The notes beneath the pieces were generated by a model. The model worked only from the letters and a program-made list of their open reading frames with translations. It made no database searches and had not been told where the DNA came from. DNA of 64,000 nt, taken from the NCBI RefSeq assembly GCF_036248255.1, contig NZ_CP109178.1, forward strand, positions 6,908,001-6,972,000, given 5' to 3'. Made by a program: the position numbers and the translations under genes. The first letter of the stretch is position 1. Each line of letters begins with the position of its first letter. Below are positions 56,208 to 64,000 of the stretch, piece by piece. The DNA is from Streptomyces sp. NBC_01717 (lineage in GTDB: Bacteria > Actinomycetota > Actinomycetes > Streptomycetales > Streptomycetaceae).

Positions 56208-57238
56208 CCAGCCGCAATCTGCGCCTGCGGCGGCTGCGCAGAGCCACCTCCGCGCTCTCCGCCCGCAAACGTGGCGCCCAACCCAAGGTCGTCGCACTCG
56301 GCGGCGGCATGGGCCTGTCCGCGTCGCTCGCCGCACTGCGCCGGATCACCGGCGATCTCACCGCCGTGGTCACCGTCGCCGACGACGGCGGCTCCAGCGG
56401 CCGGCTCCGTGAGGAGCTCGGCGTCCTGCCGCCCGGCGACCTCCGCAAGGCGCTCGCCGCACTCTGCGGTGACGACGACTGGGGTCAGACCTGGGCACAG
56501 GTCATCCAGCACCGCTTCCAGTCCAAGGGCGATCTGCACGAGCACGCGGTGGGCAATCTGCTGATCGTCGCCCTCTGGGAGCAGCTCGGCGACCATGTCC
56601 AGGCCCTGGACCTGGTCGGCAAGCTCCTCGGCGCGCACGGCCGGGTGCTGCCCATGTCCGCCGTGCCGCTGGAGCTCCAGGCGCTCGTACGGGGCCACGA
56701 CCCGGCCCGCCCGGACGCCGTGGACACGGTGCGCGGCCAGGCGACGGTGGCACTGACCCCCGGTGAGGTGCAGTCCGTACACCTCGTCCCGAACGACCCG
56801 CCGGCCGTCCCGGAAGCGGTCGAGGCGGTACTCGACGCGGACTGGGTGGTGCTCGGCCCGGGATCCTGGTTCTCTTCGGTGATCCCGCATCTGCTCGTAC
56901 CGGAACTGCTCGACGCGCTCGTCGCGACGAAGGCCCGTAAGGTCCTGTCGCTGAACCTGGCACCGCAGCCCGGCGAAACTGATGGCTTCTCTCCGCAGCG
57001 TCATTTGGAGGTTTTGGGACGACACGCCCCTAAACTCGCCCTGGACGTGGTGCTGGCCGACGAAGCCGCCGTGCCCGATCGCGAGTCCCTCGCCGATGCC
57101 GCCAAGCGGCTCGGCGCCGCGGTCGAGCTGGCGCCGGTGGCCTCACCCGACGGCGTTCCGATCCATGATCCGGAGCTGTTGGCCGCCGCGTACGACCGTA
57201 TTTTTCGGATGCATGGAAGGATCGGCCCATGGCGATGA
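56204..57238 (+). CDS. yvcK: UDP-GlcNAc-binding protein YvcK (gluconeogenesis factor family)
   Basis: A 344-residue CofD-like protein starting at GTG 56204 overlapping the rapZ stop (GTGA). Motifs: [37 protein letters not shown], and [22 protein letters not shown] sequence [16 protein letters not shown]. In other Gram-positives YvcK binds UDP-GlcNAc and couples carbon source to peptidoglycan synthesis. The rapZ-yvcK-whiA order is a widely conserved Gram-positive operon. Confidence 0.95.
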   Translation: MTSRNLRLRRLRRATSALSARKRGAQPKVVALGGGMGLSASLAALRRITGDLTAVVTVADDGGSSGRLREELGVLPPGDLRKALAALCGDDDWGQTWAQVIQHRFQSKGDLHEHAVGNLLIVALWEQLGDHVQALDLVGKLLGAHGRVLPMSAVPLELQALVRGHDPARPDAVDTVRGQATVALTPGEVQSVHLVPNDPPAVPEAVEAVLDADWVVLGPGSWFSSVIPHLLVPELLDALVATKARKVLSLNLAPQPGETDGFSPQRHLEVLGRHAPKLALDVVLADEAAVPDRESLADAAKRLGAAVELAPVASPDGVPIHDPELLAAAYDRIFRMHGRIGPWR

Positions 57239-58218
57239 CGCCAGCGGTGAAGGACGAAATCTCTCGGCTTCCCGTGACCCGGACCTGCTGCAGGAAGGCA
57301 GAGGTTTCGGCGATTCTTCGGTTCGCGGGCGGGCTGCACCTGGTGAGCGGCCGGATTGTGATCGAGGCGGAGCTGGACACCGCGATGGCGGCGCGTCGGC
57401 TGAAGCGGGACATTCTCGAGATCTTCGGGCACAGCTCGGAGCTGATCGTGATGGCCCCCGGCGGGCTGCGGCGCGGCTCCCGCTATGTCGTAAGGGTGGT
57501 GGCGGGCGGCGATCAGCTGGCCCGCCAGACCGGGCTGGTGGACGGTCGCGGCCGGCCCATCCGCGGGCTGCCGCCGCAGGTGGTCTCGGGGGCCACCTGC
57601 GACGCCGAGGCCGCCTGGCGCGGTGCCTTCCTGGCCCACGGCTCGCTCACCGAGCCGGGCCGCTCCTCCTCGCTGGAGGTGACCTGCCCGGGCCCGGAGG
57701 CGGCGCTCGCACTGGTCGGCGCGGCCCGCAGGCTCTCCATCGCGGCGAAGGCCCGCGAGGTGCGCGGCGTGGACCGGGTCGTCGTCCGCGACGGCGACGC
57801 GATCGGCGCCCTGCTCACCCGGCTCGGCGCCCATGAGTCGGTGCTGGCCTGGGAGGAGCGGCGGATGCGTCGTGAGGTCCGGGCCACCGCCAACCGGCTC
57901 GCCAACTTCGACGACGCCAACCTGCGCCGCTCGGCACGGGCCGCGGTGGCCGCAGGCGCCCGGGTGGGACGCGCCCTGGAGATCCTGGGCGAGGAGGTGC
58001 CCGAGCACCTCGCGGCGGCCGGACGGCTGCGCATGGAGCACAAGCAGGCCTCCCTGGAGGAGTTGGGTGCGCTCGCCGACCCGCCGCTGACCAAGGACGC
58101 GGTCGCCGGCCGGATCCGCCGGCTGCTGGCCATGGCCGACAAGCGGGCCCAGGACCTCGGTATCCCGGGGACGGAGTCCACGCTCAGCGAGGAGCTCGCT
58201 GACGGCCTGGTGGGCTGA
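57229..58218 (+). CDS. whiA: Sporulation transcription factor WhiA
   Basis: A 329-residue protein: an N-terminal LAGLIDADG homing-endonuclease-like domain without expected cleavage function (about 20-220; [17 protein letters not shown] near the start) and a C-terminal HTH ([25 protein letters not shown]). With WhiB it switches aerial hyphae from growth to sporulation septation. Its ATG overlaps the end of yvcK by 10 bases, so expression is coupled to the operon, although whiA genes commonly have an additional internal promoter. Confidence 0.98.
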   Translation: MAMTPAVKDEISRLPVTRTCCRKAEVSAILRFAGGLHLVSGRIVIEAELDTAMAARRLKRDILEIFGHSSELIVMAPGGLRRGSRYVVRVVAGGDQLARQTGLVDGRGRPIRGLPPQVVSGATCDAEAAWRGAFLAHGSLTEPGRSSSLEVTCPGPEAALALVGAARRLSIAAKAREVRGVDRVVVRDGDAIGALLTRLGAHESVLAWEERRMRREVRATANRLANFDDANLRRSARAAVAAGARVGRALEILGEEVPEHLAAAGRLRMEHKQASLEELGALADPPLTKDAVAGRIRRLLAMADKRAQDLGIPGTESTLSEELADGLVG

Positions 58219-58319
58219 GGCGGAACGGGGTCGAATCCCGGCCGAAGGCGGAACGCGCTCCGGACCCGGGGATGTTGACACTCCGTAATCGTCACTGCAT
58301 CCGAGGCCGAGTAACCGGA

Positions 58320-58349
58320 GGTCCGTACTCCTACTGGGGAGTACGGGCC
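58320..58349 (+). terminator. Terminator between whiA and gap
   Basis: CCGTACTCC (58323-58331) and GGAGTACGG (58338-58346), extended to about 12 pairs, with a 6-base loop and trailing TTT. A lone TTGACA at 58274 lies upstream but without a good -10 partner. Confidence 0.8.
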
Positions 58350-58464
58350 TTTGCGGCGCTTCCGGGCCCGCACGATGTCACTCCAGGGCCCACGGAGAGG
58401 TAGGGTCGGAGGCGGTCGGGGACATCCCATACAACTCGCCGGCGTCGAAACCCGGCGTACCTAA

Positions 58465-59487
<1,023 letters not shown>

Positions 59488-59520
59488 CCGTCGAATCGGC
59501 AGGCACCTCGATGTGAGCAA

Positions 59521-59558
59521 GGGGCTCGGACAGCGCAACGCAGCGCCGTTCGAGCCCC
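59521..59558 (+). terminator. Attenuator-like hairpin between gap and pgk
   Basis: GGGGCTCGGAC (59521) pairs with GTTCGAGCCCC (ending 59558), with an inner GCGC/GCGC. It could lower downstream expression or stabilise the gap message. Confidence 0.6.
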
Positions 59559-59595
59559 GTTGCATGCTTCCTCGCCCTCCAAGGAGTCCAGCAAG

Positions 59596-60807
59596 ATGAA
59601 GACGATCGACGAACTTCTCGCCGAAGGGGTCACCGGCAAGCGCGTATTCGTCCGCGCCGACCTCAACGTGCCGCTGAGCGGCACCACCATCACCGACGAC
59701 GGCCGTATCCGCGCCGTCCAGCCGACCGTGGAGAAGCTCGCCGCGGCCGGTGCCCGGGTCATCGTCGCCTCGCACCTGGGCCGCCCCAAGGGCGCCCCGG
59801 ACCCGGCCTTCTCCCTGGCCCCCGCCGCCGCCCGGCTCGGCGAGCTGATCGGCGCCGGCGTGGCCTTCGCGACCGACACGGTCGGCGAGTCCGCCCGTGC
59901 CACGGTCGCCGCGCTCACCGACGGCAAGGTCGCCGTCATCGAGAATCTCCGCTTCAACCCCGGCGAGACGTCGAAGGACGACGCCGAGCGCGGCGCGTTC
60001 GCCGATCAGCTCGCCGAGCTCGCCGATGTGTACGTGGGCGACGGCTTCGGAGCCGTCCACCGCAAGCACGCCTCGGTCTTCGACCTCCCCGCCCGGCTGC
60101 CGCACGCCGCGGGCGACCTGATCGCCACCGAGGTCGGCGTCCTGAAGAAGCTCACCGAGGACGTCGCGCGCCCGTACGCCGTCGTGCTCGGCGGCTCCAA
60201 GGTCTCCGACAAGCTCGGCGTCATCGACCACCTCCTGGAGCGGGCCGACCGCATCCTCATCGGCGGCGGCATGGCGTACACCTTCCTCAAGGCCCAGGGC
60301 CACGAGGTCGGCAACTCCCTCCTGCAGGAGGACCAGATCCCGGCGGTGCTGGAGTATCTGAAGCGGGCCGAGGAGAAGGGCGTGGAGTTCGTGCTCCCCG
60401 TCGACGTCGTGGTCTCCGAGCAGTTCCCCGACCTCAAGACCAAGGCCCCGAGCCGGCACACCACCGTGCCCGCGGATGCCATCCCGGCCGGTGTGATGGG
60501 TCTGGACAACGGACCCGAGACCAACAAGCTGTACGCCTCGAAGCTCGCCGACGCCGTCACCGTCTTCTGGAACGGCCCGATGGGCGTCTTCGAGCACCCC
60601 GATTACGCCGAGGGCACCCGGGCAGTCGCCCAGGCCCTCGTCGACTCCGAGGGCTTCAGTGTGGTCGGCGGTGGCGACTCCGCCGCGGCCGTCCGCATCC
60701 TGGGCTTCGACGAGAACGCATTCGGCCACATCTCGACCGGTGGCGGCGCCAGCCTCGAATACCTCGAGGGCAAGACGCTTCCCGGCCTCGCCGCACTGGA
60801 GGACTGA
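59596..60807 (+). CDS. pgk: Phosphoglycerate kinase
   Basis: A 403-residue two-domain kinase forming ATP from 1,3-bisphosphoglycerate. [19 protein letters not shown] near the N-terminus, [24 protein letters not shown] and [10 protein letters not shown] are conserved. RBS AAGGAG lies before ATG 59596. The gap to tpiA is only 6 bases. Confidence 0.98.
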   Translation: MKTIDELLAEGVTGKRVFVRADLNVPLSGTTITDDGRIRAVQPTVEKLAAAGARVIVASHLGRPKGAPDPAFSLAPAAARLGELIGAGVAFATDTVGESARATVAALTDGKVAVIENLRFNPGETSKDDAERGAFADQLAELADVYVGDGFGAVHRKHASVFDLPARLPHAAGDLIATEVGVLKKLTEDVARPYAVVLGGSKVSDKLGVIDHLLERADRILIGGGMAYTFLKAQGHEVGNSLLQEDQIPAVLEYLKRAEEKGVEFVLPVDVVVSEQFPDLKTKAPSRHTTVPADAIPAGVMGLDNGPETNKLYASKLADAVTVFWNGPMGVFEHPDYAEGTRAVAQALVDSEGFSVVGGGDSAAAVRILGFDENAFGHISTGGGASLEYLEGKTLPGLAALED

Positions 60808-60813
60808 CCTTTC

Positions 60814-61590
60814 ATGAGCACCCGTACCCCGCTGATGGCGGGCAACTGGAAGATGAACCTCAACCACCTCGAGGCCATCGCACACGTCCAGAAGCTCGCC
60901 TTCGCCCTGGCCGACAAGGACTACGACGCCGTCGAGGTCGCCGTCCTGCCGCCCTTCACCGACCTGCGCTCGGTGCAGACGCTGGTCGACGGCGACAAAC
61001 TGAAGATCAAGTACGGCGCCCAGGACATCTCGGCGCACGACTCCGGCGCGTACACCGGCGAGATCTCCGGTCCCATGCTCGCCAAGCTGAAGTGCACCTA
61101 TGTGGCCATCGGCCACTCCGAGCGGCGCCAGTACCACCACGAGACCGACGAGATCGTCAACGCCAAGATCAAGGCCGCGTACAAGAACGGCCTCACCCCG
61201 ATCCTGTGCGTCGGCGAGGAGGAGTCGGTCCGCGAGGAGGGGCGCCACGTCGCGTACACCCTCGCGCAGGTCGACGGCGCGCTCAAGGAGATCCCGGCCG
61301 AGCAGGCCGAGTCCATCGTGATCGCGTACGAGCCGGTCTGGGCCATCGGGACCGGCAAGGTCTGCGGCGCCGACGACGCCCAGGAGGTCTGCGGGGCGAT
61401 CCGCGGCCGGCTCGCCGAGCTGTACTCCCAGGAGCTGGCCGACGCGGTCCGCATCCAGTACGGCGGCTCCGTGAAGTCGGGGAATGTCGCGGAGATCATG
61501 GCGAAGCCCGACATCGACGGTGCCCTGATCGGTGGCGCCGCTCTCGACGCCGACGAATTCGTCAAGATCGTCCGCTTCCGCGACCAGTGA
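60814..61590 (+). CDS. tpiA: Triose-phosphate isomerase
   Basis: A 258-residue TIM barrel. GNWKMNL holds the catalytic Lys, GHSERR the His (about 101) and [12 protein letters not shown] the Glu (about 173), with YGGSVKSGN as the phosphate loop. Translationally close to pgk (6 bases apart). Confidence 0.98.
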   Translation: MSTRTPLMAGNWKMNLNHLEAIAHVQKLAFALADKDYDAVEVAVLPPFTDLRSVQTLVDGDKLKIKYGAQDISAHDSGAYTGEISGPMLAKLKCTYVAIGHSERRQYHHETDEIVNAKIKAAYKNGLTPILCVGEEESVREEGRHVAYTLAQVDGALKEIPAEQAESIVIAYEPVWAIGTGKVCGADDAQEVCGAIRGRLAELYSQELADAVRIQYGGSVKSGNVAEIMAKPDIDGALIGGAALDADEFVKIVRFRDQ

Positions 61591-61623
61591 GTATGCGGTA
61601 GCGCGGATCCGTCGTACCCTTGC

Positions 61624-61655
61624 GGGGGCCGAGGAGGTGCGTCCTCCCGGCCCCC
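61624..61655 (+). terminator. Hairpin between tpiA and secG
   Basis: GGGGGCCG (61624) pairs with CGGCCCCC (ending 61655), then GGAGG with CCTCC around a 5-base loop after a one-base bulge, followed by GTTG. Confidence 0.75.
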
Positions 61656-61713
61656 GTTGTCCGTCAGATCCGTTAGAGCAGTCCAAGGGAATTCCGGAAA
61701 GTAGGGACCAGCC

Positions 61714-61950
61714 GTGGTTATGGGGTTCTCGATCGCCCTGATCGTCTTCAGCCTGCTGCTGATGCTGCTGGTGCTGATGCACAAGGGAAAGGGCGGCGGC
61801 CTCTCCGACATGTTCGGTGGCGGTATGCAGTCGTCCGTCGGTGGCTCGTCGGTCGCCGAGCGAAACCTCGACCGGATCACCGTGGTGGTCGGTCTGGGAT
61901 GGTTCGCGTGCATTATTGTGCTTGGTCTGCTGATGAAGCTGGACAACTGA
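61714..61950 (+). CDS. secG: Preprotein translocase subunit SecG
   Basis: A 78-residue membrane protein starting at GTG 61714, two codons before an ATG. Two helices (about residues 4-22 and 54-74) are separated by the conserved HKGKGGGLSDMFGGGMQSSVGGSS loop-type segment. It assists SecYE translocation. The tpiA-secG order is common in actinobacteria. Confidence 0.95.
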   Translation: MVMGFSIALIVFSLLLMLLVLMHKGKGGGLSDMFGGGMQSSVGGSSVAERNLDRITVVVGLGWFACIIVLGLLMKLDN

Positions 61951-61992
61951 CCCGTCGTCCGCGATTCCCGGTGAGGGTGTAACTCCTTTCAC

Positions 61993-62020
61993 TGGACGCG
62001 CGTTGGGCCTTACGTAGACT
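61993..62020 (+). promoter_or_regulatory. Candidate rbpA promoter
   Basis: TGGACG (61993-61998) and TAGACT (62015-62020), 16 bases apart, about 40 bases before the start. A distant inverted repeat GTAACTCC (61979) / GGAGTTAC (62048) includes the ribosome-binding site. Confidence 0.45.
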
Positions 62021-62059
62021 GGGGCATCTTCGAGCACCATCACGCAGGGAGTTACGACC

Positions 62060-62395
62060 GTGGCAAGTGGCAACGCGATCCGGGGAAGCCGGGTCGGAGC
62101 GGGGCCGATGGGGGAGGCCGAGCGGGGCGAGTCCGCGCCGCGCCTCCGCATCTCCTTCTGGTGCTCGAACGGGCACGAGACGCAGCCGAGCTTCGCCAGT
62201 GACGCGCAGACACCGGAGACTTGGGACTGCCCGCGCTGTGGTTTCCCGGCCGGCCAGGACCGGGACAATCCGCCGGACCCGCCGCGCACCGAACCGTACA
62301 AGACGCACCTCGCGTATGTACGCGAGCGGCGCAGCGATGCGGACGGCGAGGCCATCCTCGCCGAGGCCCTCGCAAAACTCCGGGGCGAAATCTAA
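62060..62395 (+). CDS. rbpA: RNA polymerase-binding protein of the RbpA family
   Basis: A 111-residue protein starting at GTG 62060, with GGGAG upstream. It opens [19 protein letters not shown], the conserved N-terminal tail and basic linker; the zinc module uses Cys/His in FWCSNGHE and [11 protein letters not shown]; the C-terminal part ([19 protein letters not shown]) is the sigma-interacting region. RbpA stabilises open complexes with HrdB-type sigma factors. Streptomyces may carry a paralogue, so this could be the second copy rather than the principal one. Confidence 0.9.
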   Translation: MASGNAIRGSRVGAGPMGEAERGESAPRLRISFWCSNGHETQPSFASDAQTPETWDCPRCGFPAGQDRDNPPDPPRTEPYKTHLAYVRERRSDADGEAILAEALAKLRGEI

Positions 62396-62405
62396 GAGTT
62401 GTTCA

Positions 62406-62436
62406 CCGGCCGGTCACCCCCAGGGTGCCCGGCCGG
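62406..62436 (+). terminator. Terminator after rbpA
   Basis: CCGGCCGG (62406-62413) and CCGGCCGG (62429-62436) enclose CACCC / GGGTG, giving a 13-bp stem with single mismatched T/C and a 3-base loop. Confidence 0.8.
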
Positions 62437-62550
62437 AGTGCATTTGTCGGCGCCGCAGCTCTCTGTCGCCTCGTCCACCCCTCTGATCAATTAAGTTGGA
62501 GGGGCAGCGGGGCATGTGCAGGCACGAGAAGAAGTGGGCTGATATCCGGG

Positions 62551-64000
62551 ATGAACGCACAAAGCCGAACCAAGCTCAATCAGACGCCCGAATGGACCGC
62601 TCTCGGCAAGCACCGTGAGCAGCTCGGCCAGACCCATCTGCGGCAGCTTTTCGCGGACGATCCCGAGCGCGGCACCGGATATACCCTCCGGGTCGGCGAT
62701 CTGTATCTCGACTACTCCAAGCACCTGGTCACCGACGAGACGCTCCGGCTGCTGCGCGAGCTCGCCGATGCCACCGGTGTCGCCGGGCTGCGGGACGCCA
62801 TGTTCCGTGGCGAGAAGATCAACACCACCGAGGACCGCGCCGTCCTGCACACCGCGCTGCGCGCCCCGCGCGACGCGGTCATCGAGGTCGACGGCGAGAA
62901 CGTGGTGCCCGCCGTACACGCCGTGCTCGACAAGATGGCGGCTTTCGCCGACCGCATCAGGTCGGGGGAGTGGACCGGTCACACGGGTAAGCGGATCAAG
63001 AACGTCGTCAACATCGGCATCGGCGGCTCCGACCTCGGTCCCGCGATGGCGTACGAGGTGCTGCGCTCCTTCACGGACCGCTCGCTCACCGTCCGCTTCG
63101 TGTCCAACGTCGACGGCGCCGACCTGCACGAGGCCGTCCGTGACCTCGACCCGGCCGAGACGCTCTTCGTCATCGCGTCGAAGACGTTCACGACGATCGA
63201 GACCATCACCAACGCCACCTCCGCCCGCAACTGGCTGCTGACCGGACTGCGCGCCGACCAGGACGCCGTCGCGAAGCACTTCGTGGCACTGTCGACGAAC
63301 GCCGAGAAGGTCGCGGAGTTCGGCATCGACACCGCCAACATGTTCGAGTTCTGGGACTGGGTCGGCGGCCGCTACTCGTACGACTCCGCCATCGGCCTCT
63401 CGCTGATGATCGCCATCGGCCCGGACCGGTTCCGCGAGATGCTCGACGGCTTCCACCTCGTCGACGAACACTTCCGCACCGCCCCGCCGGAGGCCAACGC
63501 CCCGCTGCTGCTCGGCCTCCTGGGCGTCTGGTACGGCGCGTTCTTCGATGCCCAGTCGCACGCCGTGCTGCCGTACAGCCACTATCTGTCCAAGTTCACC
63601 GCCTACTTGCAGCAGCTGGACATGGAGTCCAACGGCAAGTCCGTGGACCGGGACGGCCAACCCGTCGAGTGGCAGACCGGGCCGGTCGTCTGGGGCACGC
63701 CCGGCACCAACGGGCAGCACGCCTACTACCAGCTGATCCACCAGGGCACCAAGATCATCCCGGCCGACTTCATCGGCTTCGCCGAGCCGGTCGCCGACCT
63801 GCTGCCCGGGCTGGTCGCCCAGCACGATCTGCTGATGGCCAACTTCTTCGCCCAGACCCAGGCGCTCGCCTTCGGCAAGACGCCGGACGAGGTCCGTGCG
63901 GAGGGCGTGGCCGAGGAGCTCGTGCCGCACAAGACGTTCCGGGGGAACCACCCCACGACCACGATCCTGGCCGACCGGCTGACACCGTCCGTCCTCGGCC
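62551..64000 (+). CDS. pgi: Glucose-6-phosphate isomerase (3' end beyond window)
   Basis: An open frame from ATG 62551 to the window edge, 483 codons visible of an expected 550. [19 protein letters not shown] (phosphate-binding), [14 protein letters not shown] and [11 protein letters not shown] are conserved. It interconverts glucose 6-phosphate and fructose 6-phosphate, the glycolytic step matching the adjacent gap-pgk-tpiA genes. The RBS is weak (CCGGG). The last visible residues, [10 protein letters not shown], are well before the expected end. Confidence 0.97.
   Translation, partial: MNAQSRTKLNQTPEWTALGKHREQLGQTHLRQLFADDPERGTGYTLRVGDLYLDYSKHLVTDETLRLLRELADATGVAGLRDAMFRGEKINTTEDRAVLHTALRAPRDAVIEVDGENVVPAVHAVLDKMAAFADRIRSGEWTGHTGKRIKNVVNIGIGGSDLGPAMAYEVLRSFTDRSLTVRFVSNVDGADLHEAVRDLDPAETLFVIASKTFTTIETITNATSARNWLLTGLRADQDAVAKHFVALSTNAEKVAEFGIDTANMFEFWDWVGGRYSYDSAIGLSLMIAIGPDRFREMLDGFHLVDEHFRTAPPEANAPLLLGLLGVWYGAFFDAQSHAVLPYSHYLSKFTAYLQQLDMESNGKSVDRDGQPVEWQTGPVVWGTPGTNGQHAYYQLIHQGTKIIPADFIGFAEPVADLLPGLVAQHDLLMANFFAQTQALAFGKTPDEVRAEGVAEELVPHKTFRGNHPTTTILADRLTPSVLG

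Overview
This is a high-GC actinobacterial chromosome segment, almost certainly Streptomyces. The grounds are GTG starts, extreme third-position GC, the developmental regulator whiA, an RbpA-family RNA polymerase-binding protein, a mycothiol-dependent enzyme family, and the core order uvrC-rapZ-yvcK-whiA-gap-pgk-tpiA-secG-rbpA-pgi. It is core chromosome with one insertion sequence. I see no biosynthetic cluster, prophage or CRISPR array.

Layout. 0-16.4 kb: the start of a divergent gene, polA, a secreted lytic transglycosylase, a DUF3068 protein, helicase hrpB, ribosomal protein S1 (rpsA) with a clear promoter and long leader, a secreted beta-helix protein, a Tat-exported flavin oxidase and a PAC2 protein. 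16.4-26.2 kb: coaE, an ADP-ribosylglycohydrolase-like gene, a methyltransferase, DoxX, a slipin, and a translationally coupled SNF2 helicase / SWIM zinc-finger pair. 26.3-30.8 kb: an uncharacterised 243-residue protein followed by a 400-base non-coding stretch holding two circularly permuted tRNA mimics, then a C39-like peptidase, an aminotransferase and a divergent HxlR regulator with two operator-like palindromes. 30.9-38.9 kb: cupins, a uridine-kinase-like protein lacking a P-loop, the pseudouridine catabolic pair psuG-psuK, an MFS exporter, ogt, a glycerophosphodiesterase and an MHYT membrane sensor. 39-49.8 kb: uvrB, two TerD-family genes, terC behind a yybP-ykoY (manganese) riboswitch, a metallo-beta-lactamase-fold hydrolase and uvrA. 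50-53 kb: a Rieske protein, an HTH gene and an intact IS256-family element. 53.1-64 kb: uvrC-rapZ-yvcK-whiA as one overlapping operon, then the glycolytic run gap-pgk-tpiA, secG, rbpA and the first 483 codons of pgi.

Functional threads. All three excision-repair genes (uvrA, uvrB, uvrC), polA and ogt lie in the window, so it is rich in DNA repair. The terD/terC genes sit between uvrB and uvrA. The riboswitch before terC has a readable mechanism: the 3' strand of its P1 stem is perfectly complementary over 10 bases to the terC ribosome-binding site.

The most unusual item is the RNA region 27.8-28.15 kb. Two T-arms with their 3' acceptor strands are each followed, not preceded, by a matching 5' acceptor strand and D-arm. 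Each unit folds as a complete tRNA core with its termini at the anticodon position. This is the architecture I recall for the tRNA-like module of bacterial Y RNAs (YrlA), but no Ro60/Rsr gene is present here. The upstream protein is a candidate partner.
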